Source: Alphaproteobacteria bacterium (lineage in GTDB: Bacteria; Pseudomonadota; Alphaproteobacteria; GCA-016699305). From it: DNA of 64,000 nucleotides. Location: contig CP064970.1 of assembly GCA_016699305.1 (NCBI GenBank), positions 62,001 to 126,000 of the forward strand, written 5' to 3'. Positions 53,529 through 61,482 of the stretch are shown one piece after another. The notes under the pieces are model-generated. The model saw only the letters and a list, made by a program, of their open reading frames with translations, searched no databases and was not told where the DNA came from. The stretch's first letter is position 1, and every line of letters starts with the position of its first letter. The translations under genes were made by a program, and so were the position numbers.

Positions 53529-54280
53529 TGCTCGATTTTAATCACCGCCCCACGATCGCGGACACGATCAATGCGTTGATCGACGTTCGTTTGCAGGAAA
53601 AACGGAACGCTGAGCCGGAGCGCGATTATCTGGGCGCCTCGCGGCTCGGCGTGGCCTGCGCCCGCGCGCTTCAATATGAATATGCCAAGACGCCGAAGGA
53701 TGAGGCCTTCTCTGGCCAATTGCTGCGTATCTTCGAGATTGGCCATGTGTTCGAGACGCTTGCTCTCGATTGGCTCAGGCTGGCTGGGTTCGAGATATTT
53801 GCGGAACGCCCCAATGGGCAACAGTTCGGCTTCTCTGTCGCCAAGGGACGTATTCGCGGCCATGTGGATGGGATCGTCAACGCTGCGCCCGCTGATCTTG
53901 GCATGACGTTCCCCGCGATATGGGAATGCAAGTCTATGAACGCCAAGTCATGGCGCGATACCGTAAAGAACGGTCTGCATAAGTCGAAGCCGATCTACGC
54001 CGTTCAGGTCGCCACTTATCAGGCTTATATGGAAGGCAGCGTCCCCGGCGTTTCACAAAATCCCGCACTGTTTACCGCCGTCAATAAGGACACGGCGGAA
54101 ATCTATCACGAGTTGGTGCCGTTCGACGCCGCCTTGGCGCAGCAGGCCAGCGATCGCGCCGTCAATGTTATCCGCGCAACGGAGATTGGCGAGATTCTGC
54201 CGCGCATCGCCGCCAGCCCCGACCATTTCGAATGCGCCTTTTGTCCTTACCAGCAGCGTTGTTGGAAGGAGGTCGCATGA
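53528..54280 (+). CDS. PD-(D/E)XK nuclease, Cas4/RecB-like
   Basis: 250 residues. The nuclease core is GHVDGIV, then IWECKSMNAKSW, giving the D...ExK triad. Cysteines at the end (CAFCPYQQRCW) and one in GVACARAL fit the Cas4-type iron-sulfur site. With the Sak4-like, SSB-like and helicase genes it would supply the exonuclease of a recombination module. The stop of the 65-residue gene overlaps this ATG by one base. Confidence 0.82.
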   Translation: MLDFNHRPTIADTINALIDVRLQEKRNAEPERDYLGASRLGVACARALQYEYAKTPKDEAFSGQLLRIFEIGHVFETLALDWLRLAGFEIFAERPNGQQFGFSVAKGRIRGHVDGIVNAAPADLGMTFPAIWECKSMNAKSWRDTVKNGLHKSKPIYAVQVATYQAYMEGSVPGVSQNPALFTAVNKDTAEIYHELVPFDAALAQQASDRAVNVIRATEIGEILPRIAASPDHFECAFCPYQQRCWKEVA

Positions 54281-56421
54281 CAGGCTCGTGGCAGGATTTC
54301 AGCGATGCATCCGATCAGGCGCAGGCAAAGCCAGAAGAACGGCTGACGGCAGAAGATATCAAGGCGCGGTTGTTATCGCGTCTGCGCGAGGTTTTGTATC
54401 ATCTGCTGCCCACCGGCAAAATCCAAAACGGACGGTTCACCGTCGGGGATACGCAAGGCAGCAAGGGCAAAAGTCTTGTAGTCGATCTTGCGGGCGAAAA
54501 AGCTGGTGTCTGGCATGATTTCGCCACGGGCGAAGGCGGCGACATTCTTTCGCTGTGGGGAGCCGTCAACGGCTGGGATCATCAGGCGCAATTCCCTGCG
54601 ATCATAAGTTCGGTGCAGGAATGGCTCGGCATGCCTGCACGTCCTGTCCCAAAGGCTCAACCACAGACGGAAAGCGACGACCTCGGCGCTCACACCGGAA
54701 AATGGGATTATCTCGACGCGCAAGGCAGTCTCATCGCCTGCGTCTATCGTTACGACACACCGGAAGGCAAAGAGTTTCGTCCGTGGGATGTCAAAGCCCG
54801 CAAGCGTAAGGCACCGGAGCCACGCCCGCTTTATAACCAACCAGCTATGTCGATCTCGCCAGCCATCGTGTTGGTCGAAGGCGAGAAATGCGCTGACGCA
54901 CTGAACAAACTTGGCACCTGTGCCACCACGGCCATGAACGGTGCCAACGCGCCTGTCGACAAGACCGACTGGACGCCTTTGATCGGCAAGCATGTTGTGA
55001 TCTGGCCGGACAACGACGAAGCCGGAAAACACTATGCAGATGCCGTGGCAAACCGCTTGCGAACTCTTGGCGTGCGGTCACTGGCCGTTATCGTCGTGCC
55101 TGACGGTAAGCCACAAAAATGGGATGCGGCGGACGCTGTCGCGGAAGGCATGGACGTTCCCGCCTTTCTGGCCACGTCACCGCGCATGGTCATTCCGCCA
55201 GCCGCTGCGCTTCCGGCTTTCACGGTCGGGCATCTGTTGGATGACGACAGCCCCATGCCCGACGATCTGGTGGCGCCGCGCATTCTCACACCGGGCGGGC
55301 TTATGGTCTTCGGTGGTGCGCCGAAAGTCGGCAAGACCGATCTTCTGATCAGTTGGATGGCGCACATGGCGGCGGGATTGCCTTTTCTCGGCATGAAGCC
55401 AGCCAAGCCGCTCAAGATTTTCTATCTGCAAGCGGAGATCGGCTATCACTATCTGCGCGAACGTCTGCGCCAGTTGCAGATCGATCCCAATTTCATGCCG
55501 CTCGTGCGCCAGAATCTCGTGGTCACGCCGCAGGTGCGGATGCTGCTCGACGACAAAGGCGTGGAGCTGGTGCGCGATGCCATCACGCGCTTCTTCGATC
55601 CGAAACTGTTGGATGTTATCGCCATCGACCCGCTGCGCAACGTGTTCGACGCAGGAGAAAACGGCAGCGAGAACGACAACACGGCCATGCTCGCCTTCCT
55701 GCAAGAACGGGTCGAAAAGCTGCGTTTTCTGGTCAATCCGGATGCGGGCGTCATTCTCGCCCACCACACGAAAAAGATCACCAAGAAGATGCTGGAGGAT
55801 GATCCGTTTCAGGCTCTTAGCGGCGCGGGAAGCCTGCGCAGCTTTTACACCACAGGCGTCATCCTTTTCCGCCCCGACGAACAGCAGAGCCTTCGTCAGC
55901 TGATTTTCGAGCTACGTAACGGCGAAGGCGTTCCTTCCAAATGGGTTGATAAGATCGATGGTCGTTGGCGCGAGATGGAACAGCATTCTGCGCGTCTGGT
56001 GAACAAGGATTACGGCGAGAGGCTCGATAACGAGCGCCGCCGCCGTCATGACGTCATCCTGCAATTGCTGTTCGACGAAGGCCGCAAGGGCAGTCTCTAC
56101 ACCCCCACGCAGTTCTGTCAATCTTTCGAGAACAAGGGCGGTCTCGGCGGCAATCACTCAATTCGCGATCGCATCGATGTGTTGGCCACCAAGGGCTACA
56201 TCAAGTTCAACAAGGAAGGAACGGCCAAAAGCAAATACGGCGTGATGTGCGTCGAGGGCATGGAAGTTCCCACCGGCGAGGAAGTCGTCGATCAGGAGAC
56301 GGGCGAGATTTCTCCCGCCATGAAAGCGCTCCTGCCGACGCATTTCAAACAGTCGGGCGACGGCACCATTTTGCCCGTCGAGAACCCCTCCGTCTGGGTC
56401 TATGCGGAGGATGTGGCATGA
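54277..56421 (+). CDS. Phage primase-helicase (Toprim plus AAA_25/RepA-like)
   Basis: 714 residues. N-terminal zinc-less primase-like region (VWHDFATGEGGDILSLW), Toprim (VLVEGEKCADAL; VIWPDNDEAGKHYA), then a RepA-like AAA_25 helicase: Walker A GGAPKVGKTDLL, Walker B LLDVIAIDPLRN, HHTKK. A C-terminal winged-helix-like end. It would prime and unwind phage DNA. Overlaps its upstream neighbour by four bases. Confidence 0.88.
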   Translation: MTGSWQDFSDASDQAQAKPEERLTAEDIKARLLSRLREVLYHLLPTGKIQNGRFTVGDTQGSKGKSLVVDLAGEKAGVWHDFATGEGGDILSLWGAVNGWDHQAQFPAIISSVQEWLGMPARPVPKAQPQTESDDLGAHTGKWDYLDAQGSLIACVYRYDTPEGKEFRPWDVKARKRKAPEPRPLYNQPAMSISPAIVLVEGEKCADALNKLGTCATTAMNGANAPVDKTDWTPLIGKHVVIWPDNDEAGKHYADAVANRLRTLGVRSLAVIVVPDGKPQKWDAADAVAEGMDVPAFLATSPRMVIPPAAALPAFTVGHLLDDDSPMPDDLVAPRILTPGGLMVFGGAPKVGKTDLLISWMAHMAAGLPFLGMKPAKPLKIFYLQAEIGYHYLRERLRQLQIDPNFMPLVRQNLVVTPQVRMLLDDKGVELVRDAITRFFDPKLLDVIAIDPLRNVFDAGENGSENDNTAMLAFLQERVEKLRFLVNPDAGVILAHHTKKITKKMLEDDPFQALSGAGSLRSFYTTGVILFRPDEQQSLRQLIFELRNGEGVPSKWVDKIDGRWREMEQHSARLVNKDYGERLDNERRRRHDVILQLLFDEGRKGSLYTPTQFCQSFENKGGLGGNHSIRDRIDVLATKGYIKFNKEGTAKSKYGVMCVEGMEVPTGEEVVDQETGEISPAMKALLPTHFKQSGDGTILPVENPSVWVYAEDVA

Positions 56422-56444
56422 TGATTATTGCTCAAAACAGCGTC

Positions 56445-56618
56445 GTCATTCTGGCCAGAATGACAGAAATCTGGAACGTCCTGCATTCTGGAAATCTAGA
56501 ATACGCCTTTGTTTTCATGGGCTTGAATCCCAATTCTAGAATGACACGCATTCTGGACGGCATTCTGGAAATCTGGAAACAAATTCATATTTTTCAAGCT
56601 CTTACCCCCATTTCTAGA
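56445..56618. repeat. Cluster of palindromic ATTCTGGA / TCTAGAAT repeats
   Basis: A perfect 20-bp palindrome GTCATTCTGGCCAGAATGAC at 56445-56464 is followed by several related units (CATTCTGGAAATCTAGAAT, ATTCTAGAATGAC, GCATTCTGGACGGCATTCTGG, TTTCTAGATT). They are in a 300-base gap after the primase-helicase. An open frame 56418-56729 reads through, but the repeats dominate it. They are candidate operator or replication-origin sites. Confidence 0.6.
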
Positions 56619-56633
56619 TTCACGGAAAACCCC

Positions 56634-56678
56634 CTCTCTCCCTACGGGAGAGAGAGCCACCTTTTGGTTGGCTCTCTC
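56634..56678 (+). promoter_or_regulatory. Two mutually exclusive hairpins upstream of the RuvC-like gene
   Basis: Hairpin 1: CTCTCTCCC / GGGAGAGAG (56634-56654, loop TAC). Hairpin 2: GAGAGAGCCA-CC / GG-TGGCTCTCTC with one bulged T (56649-56678). They share the central GAGAG bases, so only one can form. No T-run follows. The layout suggests a leader switch, or dyad repressor sites. Confidence 0.45.
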
Positions 56679-56725
56679 ATCCTCGGTCGGAGGGTTTTCG
56701 CTTTCACCCTGACCGGAGGATGCCC

Positions 56726-57208
56726 ATGACCACACCGACATTGCTTTGTCTCGACCTCGGCACATCGACCGGATGGGCGCTTCAAAACGAGTATGGCTCG
56801 ATCATCAGCGGGACGGCGCATTTCAAACCACGCCGCTTCGAGGGCGGCGGCATGCGCTATCTGCGCTTCAAACATTGGCTCACGGAAACCAAGAACGTCA
56901 CAGGCGCGATCGACGCCGTCTATTTCGAAGAGGTGCGTCGCCATCTGGGCGTGGATGCCGCGCATGCCTATGGAGGTTTTCTCGCGCACCTGACCGCATG
57001 GTGCGAACACCACACCATCCCTTACGAGGGCGTCCCTGTCGGCACCATCAAACAATTCATCACGGGCAAAGGCAATGCCGACAAGAAGACCGTGATTGCC
57101 GCCGTCACGCAGCGTGGCCATACGCCCGAAGACGACAACGAAGCCGATGCCTTGGCAATTCTTTATTGGGCGAAGCAACAACACCAAGGACAGCAGGAGG
57201 CGCAATGA
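56726..57208 (+). CDS. RuvC-like Holliday-junction resolvase
   Basis: 160 residues with the RNase H fold of phage RuvC: LLCLDLGTSTGWAL (first Asp), VYFEEVRRH (Glu), and NEADALAILYWAKQQ (C-terminal Asp). GTIKQFITGKGNADKK is a conserved block. The start with GGAGG six bases upstream is preferred over an ATG two codons earlier. It would process recombination or packaging junctions. Confidence 0.85.
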   Translation: MTTPTLLCLDLGTSTGWALQNEYGSIISGTAHFKPRRFEGGGMRYLRFKHWLTETKNVTGAIDAVYFEEVRRHLGVDAAHAYGGFLAHLTAWCEHHTIPYEGVPVGTIKQFITGKGNADKKTVIAAVTQRGHTPEDDNEADALAILYWAKQQHQGQQEAQ

Positions 57209-57585
57209 CGAAGTGGACGCCTACACTGGTCGCTGACCGCATGGAAGAAGCCGTGGCAACGCTGCGCAGACTCCCGCCCGTCAAGGTGCGCGGATACTTC
57301 AGCGTATGGCCGACGATCAAGTTTGCAGAACTGGAAGTCTTGCAGCAGGAGAAGCTTCCCATTCGCTTGCGCGCCCAGCCCGATGCCATCGATCGTTTGG
57401 AGGAAACCCTGACATGGATGCCGTGGCTTGAAGTCGAAGAGCGCAAACTGTTGTGGAAGCGCGGTGCGAAGATGCGATGGAAGGCCATCTGCTGGGAGTT
57501 CGGTTGCGACCGCTCGACCGCATGGCGCAAGTGGGTCATCGCGTTGACGAAGGTCAGCGCACAGTTAAACGCAAGCAAAGGTTAG
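57205..57585 (+). CDS. Hypothetical phage protein (DUF6362-like)
   Basis: 126 residues, KFAELEVLQQEKLPIRLRAQ, then WMPWLEVEERKLLWKRGAKMRWKAICWEFGCDRSTAWRKWVIAL in pieces, with a C-terminal helix-turn-helix-like segment. I recall this as DUF6362. Overlaps the RuvC-like stop by four bases. It may be a DNA-binding regulator. Confidence 0.65.
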   Translation: MTKWTPTLVADRMEEAVATLRRLPPVKVRGYFSVWPTIKFAELEVLQQEKLPIRLRAQPDAIDRLEETLTWMPWLEVEERKLLWKRGAKMRWKAICWEFGCDRSTAWRKWVIALTKVSAQLNASKG

Positions 57586-57592
57586 GCAAAGA

Positions 57593-57824
57593 TGTTGCAA
57601 CACTTTAGCGCGAGACAAATGCAACATTTTCCGGCAAAGTGTAACACATGATCGCGGGACGTGCGCAGACAGCACACCGCCGTCAACCCCCACGACAGGC
57701 CTTTGAAATCTTTTGGGTCCTTCCTGCGCGATAGCGTATGCGGGCGGCAAGGGCGCGGGAGTTTTCTAGCGTCTGAAAGCAGAAACGGGTTACAGCCGGT
57801 TACAGGTTACGGCCCGTGTTACAG
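57593..57824. promoter_or_regulatory. Iteron-like GTTACA repeats and palindromes before the methyltransferase
   Basis: Palindromes TGTTGCAACA (57593-57602) and GTGTAACAC (57639-57647), an ACACTTT / AAAGTGT inverted pair, and four direct repeats of the type GGTTACAG at 57788, 57798, 57805 and 57817. They end 14 bases before the methyltransferase start, so control of that gene is likely. There is no gene in this 250-base gap. Confidence 0.5.
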
Positions 57825-57837
57825 AACAAAACGGAGT

Positions 57838-59100
57838 ATGAGTTTGGATGGTTTGGCTTTACCTGCCGCCGGATGCGATTGCGCATGGCCGATTGGCGGC
57901 GGGTTCTATCGAAGCCTGTTCGGACTTTCCCTCTGCGCCGGAGCCGGAGGTCTCGACCTCGGACTCCATCTCGCCGCTCGAAACTATCGAACTGTGGGTT
58001 ACGTCGAGCGGGACGCCTATGCAGCGGCCACGCTCGTGGCGCGGATGGAAGACGCGGCCTTGGATTGCGCGCCTGTCTGGGACAACGTTGCCGACTTCGA
58101 CGGCAGACCTTGGCGCGGCGTGGTGGACATCATCCATGGCGGCTATCCATGCCAGCCGTTTAGCGTCGCCGGACGAAAGCTCGGAGACAAAGACCCAAGA
58201 CACCTCTGGCCGCACATCGCCCGCATCGTGCGCGAAATCGAACCGCCCATCTGCTTCTTCGAAAATGTCGGAGGGCATCTACGATTGGGGTTCGAGCAAG
58301 TCCACGATGACCTTCGATCAATGGGTTATCGCGTTAAGGCAGGCTTGTTTACGGCGGAAGAAATCGGCGCGCCCCACAAACGCGAACGATTGTTCATCTT
58401 GGCCTACCGCGAGGGTTTCTTCGGGGAACGAGGCTTCTCGAAAAGAGATCTTGGCTGGCAATCCCAAATGTCGTTTGGAAGTCAGCGCGCAGATATGGCT
58501 GACCCCTCGCGCGCAGGAGAGCGGCGAGAAACAAACCAGCTTCCTGAAACGAATGAACGACAGGACGGCTCGTTGCTACGGGTCGTTGACCGCGCAGACG
58601 GCGATGTGGCCGACCGCGACAGCGACGGATGCCAGAGTCAAATATGCTCGCCCGCCGGAGAAAATGATCCGCAAGGACGGACGCAACGTCCTTCGAACGC
58701 CGGGACTTGCGGAAACGGTGATGCAGCCGAACGCCTATCCTTACACCAAGCAGGATGTGGAAATGGCGCAGCGCGGGGAGAGTTACCGAACGGCTCGCGT
58801 TCAATGGCCGACGCCTCGCGCACGAGAACCGGGAAGCACGAGTTCGGATCATGGGATCAGTTTGAACGAGGCGAGCAAGACATGGCCGACCTCCCTCTCT
58901 GGCCACCAAGACCAGCAGATCACGAAGCATGGAAAGACGCCCCAGCCGACCTTAAACCCGCTGTTTGTCGAGTGGTTGACGGGGTGGCCGATCGTGTGGA
59001 CAGGCTGCGCCTCTGCGGTAACGGAGTCGTCCCGCTGGCGGCAGCGTATGCATTTTGCACTTTGGCAACTGAAGCCATCGAACAAGTTGGAGAACCATGA
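57838..59100 (+). CDS. DNA cytosine-5 methyltransferase
   Basis: 420 residues. Motif I LFGLSLCAGAGGLDLGL, motif IV GGYPCQPFSVAG with the catalytic Cys, motif VI FFENVGG, motif VIII APHKRERLFIL, motif X CGNGVVPLAAAYAF. The central region is Asp/Arg/Gly-rich, as in many phage Dcm proteins. The ATG at 57838 has GGAG only one base away; the frame is open to 57661. No partner nuclease is present, so it is probably for anti-restriction. A second frame overlaps it along its whole length. Confidence 0.9.
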   Translation: MSLDGLALPAAGCDCAWPIGGGFYRSLFGLSLCAGAGGLDLGLHLAARNYRTVGYVERDAYAAATLVARMEDAALDCAPVWDNVADFDGRPWRGVVDIIHGGYPCQPFSVAGRKLGDKDPRHLWPHIARIVREIEPPICFFENVGGHLRLGFEQVHDDLRSMGYRVKAGLFTAEEIGAPHKRERLFILAYREGFFGERGFSKRDLGWQSQMSFGSQRADMADPSRAGERRETNQLPETNERQDGSLLRVVDRADGDVADRDSDGCQSQICSPAGENDPQGRTQRPSNAGTCGNGDAAERLSLHQAGCGNGAARGELPNGSRSMADASRTRTGKHEFGSWDQFERGEQDMADLPLWPPRPADHEAWKDAPADLKPAVCRVVDGVADRVDRLRLCGNGVVPLAAAYAFCTLATEAIEQVGEP

Positions 59101-59116
59101 CCTCTTCGAACCATAA
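57848..59116 (+). CDS. Overlapping second frame, conserved-looking Ser/Thr/Pro-rich protein
   Basis: 422 codons open in the +1 frame of the methyltransferase gene. The product has features I associate with a separate phage protein family: SWRGWKTRPWIARLSGTT near the N-terminus, repeated WPTP-type units (WLTPRAQ, WPTATATDA, WPTPRARE) and a C-terminal NPLFVEWLTGWPIVWTG. GGAG lies 11 bases upstream of its ATG. It ends 16 bases after the methyltransferase. Either a true overlapping gene or a coincidence of high-GC coding; the C-terminal motif argues for the former. Confidence 0.5.
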   Translation: MVWLYLPPDAIAHGRLAAGSIEACSDFPSAPEPEVSTSDSISPLETIELWVTSSGTPMQRPRSWRGWKTRPWIARLSGTTLPTSTADLGAAWWTSSMAAIHASRLASPDESSETKTQDTSGRTSPASCAKSNRPSASSKMSEGIYDWGSSKSTMTFDQWVIALRQACLRRKKSARPTNANDCSSWPTARVSSGNEASRKEILAGNPKCRLEVSAQIWLTPRAQESGEKQTSFLKRMNDRTARCYGSLTAQTAMWPTATATDARVKYARPPEKMIRKDGRNVLRTPGLAETVMQPNAYPYTKQDVEMAQRGESYRTARVQWPTPRAREPGSTSSDHGISLNEASKTWPTSLSGHQDQQITKHGKTPQPTLNPLFVEWLTGWPIVWTGCASAVTESSRWRQRMHFALWQLKPSNKLENHDLFEP

Positions 59117-60317
59117 GATGGCCGAGCGCATCGAGCTTTGGCCCGTGGACAGGCTTGTTCCTTACGATAAAAATCCGCGCACGCATTCGGCGGAACAGGT
59201 CAGCCAGATCGCGGCAAGCATCGTCGAGTTCGGATTTCTCAATCCAATTCTTGTCGATAGGACTGATGGCATCATCGCCGGACATGGCCGACTGCAAGCG
59301 GCAAAGCAACTCAGTCTTGATCATGTGCCTGTTGTTGTTCTCGACCACCTGACCGAAGCGCAGAAACGCGCCTATGTAATCGCTGACAATAAGCTGGCAC
59401 TCAACGCCGGATGGGATGATGACGTTCTGCGCAGCGAACTCGATGCGCTTGAGAACGATGGGTTTGATCTGAAGCTTACTGGCTTTTCAGATGATGAACT
59501 TGCCGATCTTCTGAACGATGGAGACGCGGCAGGCAACACAGACGAAGACGCTGTGCCGGAAGCACCCGTTGATCCCGTCACGAAACCGGGCGATGTTTAT
59601 ATCCTCGGCAATCATCGCTTGTTGTGCGGTGACAGCACGATCCTAGAAAACGTCGAGCGCGTCCTTGATGGATCGCTGGCCGATATGGTGTTTACTGACC
59701 CGCCTTACAACGTCGATTACGGCAACACAGCCAAAGACAAGATGCGCGGCAACAACCGCACCATCATGAACGACAATCTTGGCGAAGGATTTGAACAATT
59801 TCTCTATGACGCTTGCGTCAATATGCTGACCGTCTGCAAAGGCGGGATTTATGTCTGCATGTCGTCGAGCGAGCTGCATACGTTGCAAAAGGCTTTCGTC
59901 GCGGCAGGCGGCAAATGGTCGACCTTCGTCATCTGGGCGAAGAATACCTTCACGCTGGGGCGTTCGGATTATCAGAGGCAGTACGAGCCGATCCTTTACG
60001 GCTGGAAGCAAGGCACAGATCATTTCTGGTGCGGTGCGCGCGACCAAGGCGATGTGTGGTTTGTGAACAAACCGCGAGTCAACGATCTTCACCCGACTAT
60101 GAAGCCGGTCGAGCTTGTCGAGCGCGCCGTTCGCAATAGCAGCAAAAGCCGCGACATCATCCTCGATTGCTTCGGCGGCTCCGGCACCACGATGATCGCC
60201 TGCGAAAAGTTGGGACGGCAAGCGCGATTGATCGAGATGGATCCCAAATATTGCGATGTGATCGTCAAGCGCTGGGAAGAGTTTACAGGCAAGAAGGCGG
60301 AGCTGGCGACGGGTTAG
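59097..60317 (+). CDS. ParB-N domain fused to N4/N6 DNA methyltransferase
   Basis: 406 residues. N-terminal ParB/Srx-like domain (VDRLVPYDKNPRTHSAEQV, IIAGHGRLQAAKQL) and C-terminal methylase: FTDPPYNVDYG (DPPY catalytic motif), then LDCFGGSGTTMIACEKLGR (SAM motif). A common prophage methyltransferase architecture. Overlaps the cytosine methyltransferase stop by four bases, so the two methylases are coupled. Confidence 0.92.
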   Translation: MTSSNHKMAERIELWPVDRLVPYDKNPRTHSAEQVSQIAASIVEFGFLNPILVDRTDGIIAGHGRLQAAKQLSLDHVPVVVLDHLTEAQKRAYVIADNKLALNAGWDDDVLRSELDALENDGFDLKLTGFSDDELADLLNDGDAAGNTDEDAVPEAPVDPVTKPGDVYILGNHRLLCGDSTILENVERVLDGSLADMVFTDPPYNVDYGNTAKDKMRGNNRTIMNDNLGEGFEQFLYDACVNMLTVCKGGIYVCMSSSELHTLQKAFVAAGGKWSTFVIWAKNTFTLGRSDYQRQYEPILYGWKQGTDHFWCGARDQGDVWFVNKPRVNDLHPTMKPVELVERAVRNSSKSRDIILDCFGGSGTTMIACEKLGRQARLIEMDPKYCDVIVKRWEEFTGKKAELATG

Positions 60318-60367
60318 AATCCGCCATTTCAGTTCATCTTTTGCGTCGGCTGTGCTACGATTTGCCC

Positions 60368-60874
60368 ATGGAACAGAAAACCTTGGAAGCTGTAAAATGC
60401 GCGATAAACGAGATACTGGGGAACATGCCCCATGCTCCGTTCCTGTGCTTGCCGCTTTCCGCCGCTCTTTACGCCATACTCAAAGATAAGCATGGGGTTG
60501 AAAGCTCTCTTGTTGCTGGCAACTTGTCCTTCAAAAACACGATTGTCTTTCAACACGACTTTTCCGTCTCAGGAACCAACAACACATCCCTTCAACATTG
60601 GGCTGGCCATGCTTGGGTAGAGCTTGACGGGTTCATCATCGACCTTTCGCTATTTAGAACGATCTATTCCGATTCTTTTACCAAGCTCTGCAAAAGCGAG
60701 ATGATTTCCATGTTTGGCAAAGGCCGCGGAGCCATAATCGCTTCTCCTCAAGCCTTGCAAAAAGATGGGTTGTTGTACGCCTCGGTGGAAGTCCTTACGG
60801 ATGATGATGCAACAGGTATCATCAAGGGCATTCCGCAACTACTGCAGACAATCAGTCCCGTGACGGCGGCGTAA
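60368..60874 (+). CDS. Transglutaminase-like (Cys-His-Asp) protein, moron candidate
   Basis: 168 residues from the ATG of MEQKTLEAVKC. A papain-like triad can be read: Cys in FLCLPLSAALYAIL, His in WAGHAWVELDG, Asp in IIDLSLFR. The order and the HAWVE motif fit the transglutaminase-like superfamily. No signal peptide. It is more AT-rich than its neighbours and sits between a methyltransferase and small phage genes, typical of a moron. Catalytic function is inferred. Confidence 0.6.
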   Translation: MEQKTLEAVKCAINEILGNMPHAPFLCLPLSAALYAILKDKHGVESSLVAGNLSFKNTIVFQHDFSVSGTNNTSLQHWAGHAWVELDGFIIDLSLFRTIYSDSFTKLCKSEMISMFGKGRGAIIASPQALQKDGLLYASVEVLTDDDATGIIKGIPQLLQTISPVTAA

Positions 60875-60928
60875 CCGAATCGATTGATAGACATCTGCGT
60901 CTAATCGACGGTTAACGCCCGTATTTAT

Positions 60929-60998
60929 TGCAAAACAATCGACTTATTCACTGGATAAGTGCCACGAATGAAGCGTTCATGCTGGCGAAAGGGGACCA
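60929..60998 (+). promoter_or_regulatory. Duplicated leader element, copy 1
   Basis: The bases ahead of the DUF3489-like gene (GCAAAACAATCGACTTAT, then GGATAAG, then AAGCGTTCATG) match those ahead of the gene at 61483 in the same order. Both contain a GATAA-type -10-like box. It may be a phage promoter used twice. Confidence 0.5.
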
Positions 60999-61000
60999 TC

Positions 61001-61369
61001 ATGAGTAAACCGAAATCAACGAAGACCAAGAAAGCAGCAGTTTCCACCGTCAAAACCAAGCCCGTTAAGAGCATCAAGACCAACGGCAAACATCCGCAAG
61101 AACCAAGCACCGCGATGAAGGCAGGTCTTGCCGCCGTTGCAGCAATGCCGCCCACACCGCCCAAGGAAACCAAGCTATCGCTGATCATAAAATTGCTGTC
61201 ACGTCCCGAAGGGGCGACGATCGACGACATGGTCGCCGTCACTGGCTGGCAAAAACATACGCTGCGCGCCGCGCTGTCGCATGCGTTGGTCAAGAAACGC
61301 GGTTACCAAATCGTTTCCGATAAGCCTCAAGGAGGACAGCGGCTTTATAAGATCGTCGAACCCGTTTGA
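61001..61369 (+). CDS. DUF3489-like winged-helix protein
   Basis: 122 residues from ATG 61001 (AGGGG seven bases upstream). A basic Lys/Thr-rich N-terminus, then KLSLIIKLLSRPEGATIDDMVAVTGWQKHTLRAALSHAL in pieces, which fits DUF3489, a small helix-turn-helix domain. Probably DNA-binding. Confidence 0.75.
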   Translation: MSKPKSTKTKKAAVSTVKTKPVKSIKTNGKHPQEPSTAMKAGLAAVAAMPPTPPKETKLSLIIKLLSRPEGATIDDMVAVTGWQKHTLRAALSHALVKKRGYQIVSDKPQGGQRLYKIVEPV

Positions 61370-61404
61370 TGTGATCATTTGATGATCGTCAGTGCGCGTT
61401 CTTC

Positions 61405-61478
61405 GCAAAGAAACAATCGCTTATCTGGTTGATAATAAACACGGAAAGAGCGTTCATGGTGACATAAACAAAGGAGGA
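61405..61478 (+). promoter_or_regulatory. Duplicated leader element, copy 2
   Basis: GCAAAGAAACAATCGCTTAT, then TTGATAATAAACACG and AGAGCGTTCATGG, resembling 60929-60998. Both precede small phage genes. Confidence 0.5.
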
Positions 61479-61482
61479 CACC

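Noticed and set aside
56418..56729. 103-codon frame coupled to the primase-helicase stop
   Set aside because: The sequence is made of the palindromic repeats and hairpins. Possible, but not convincing as a gene.
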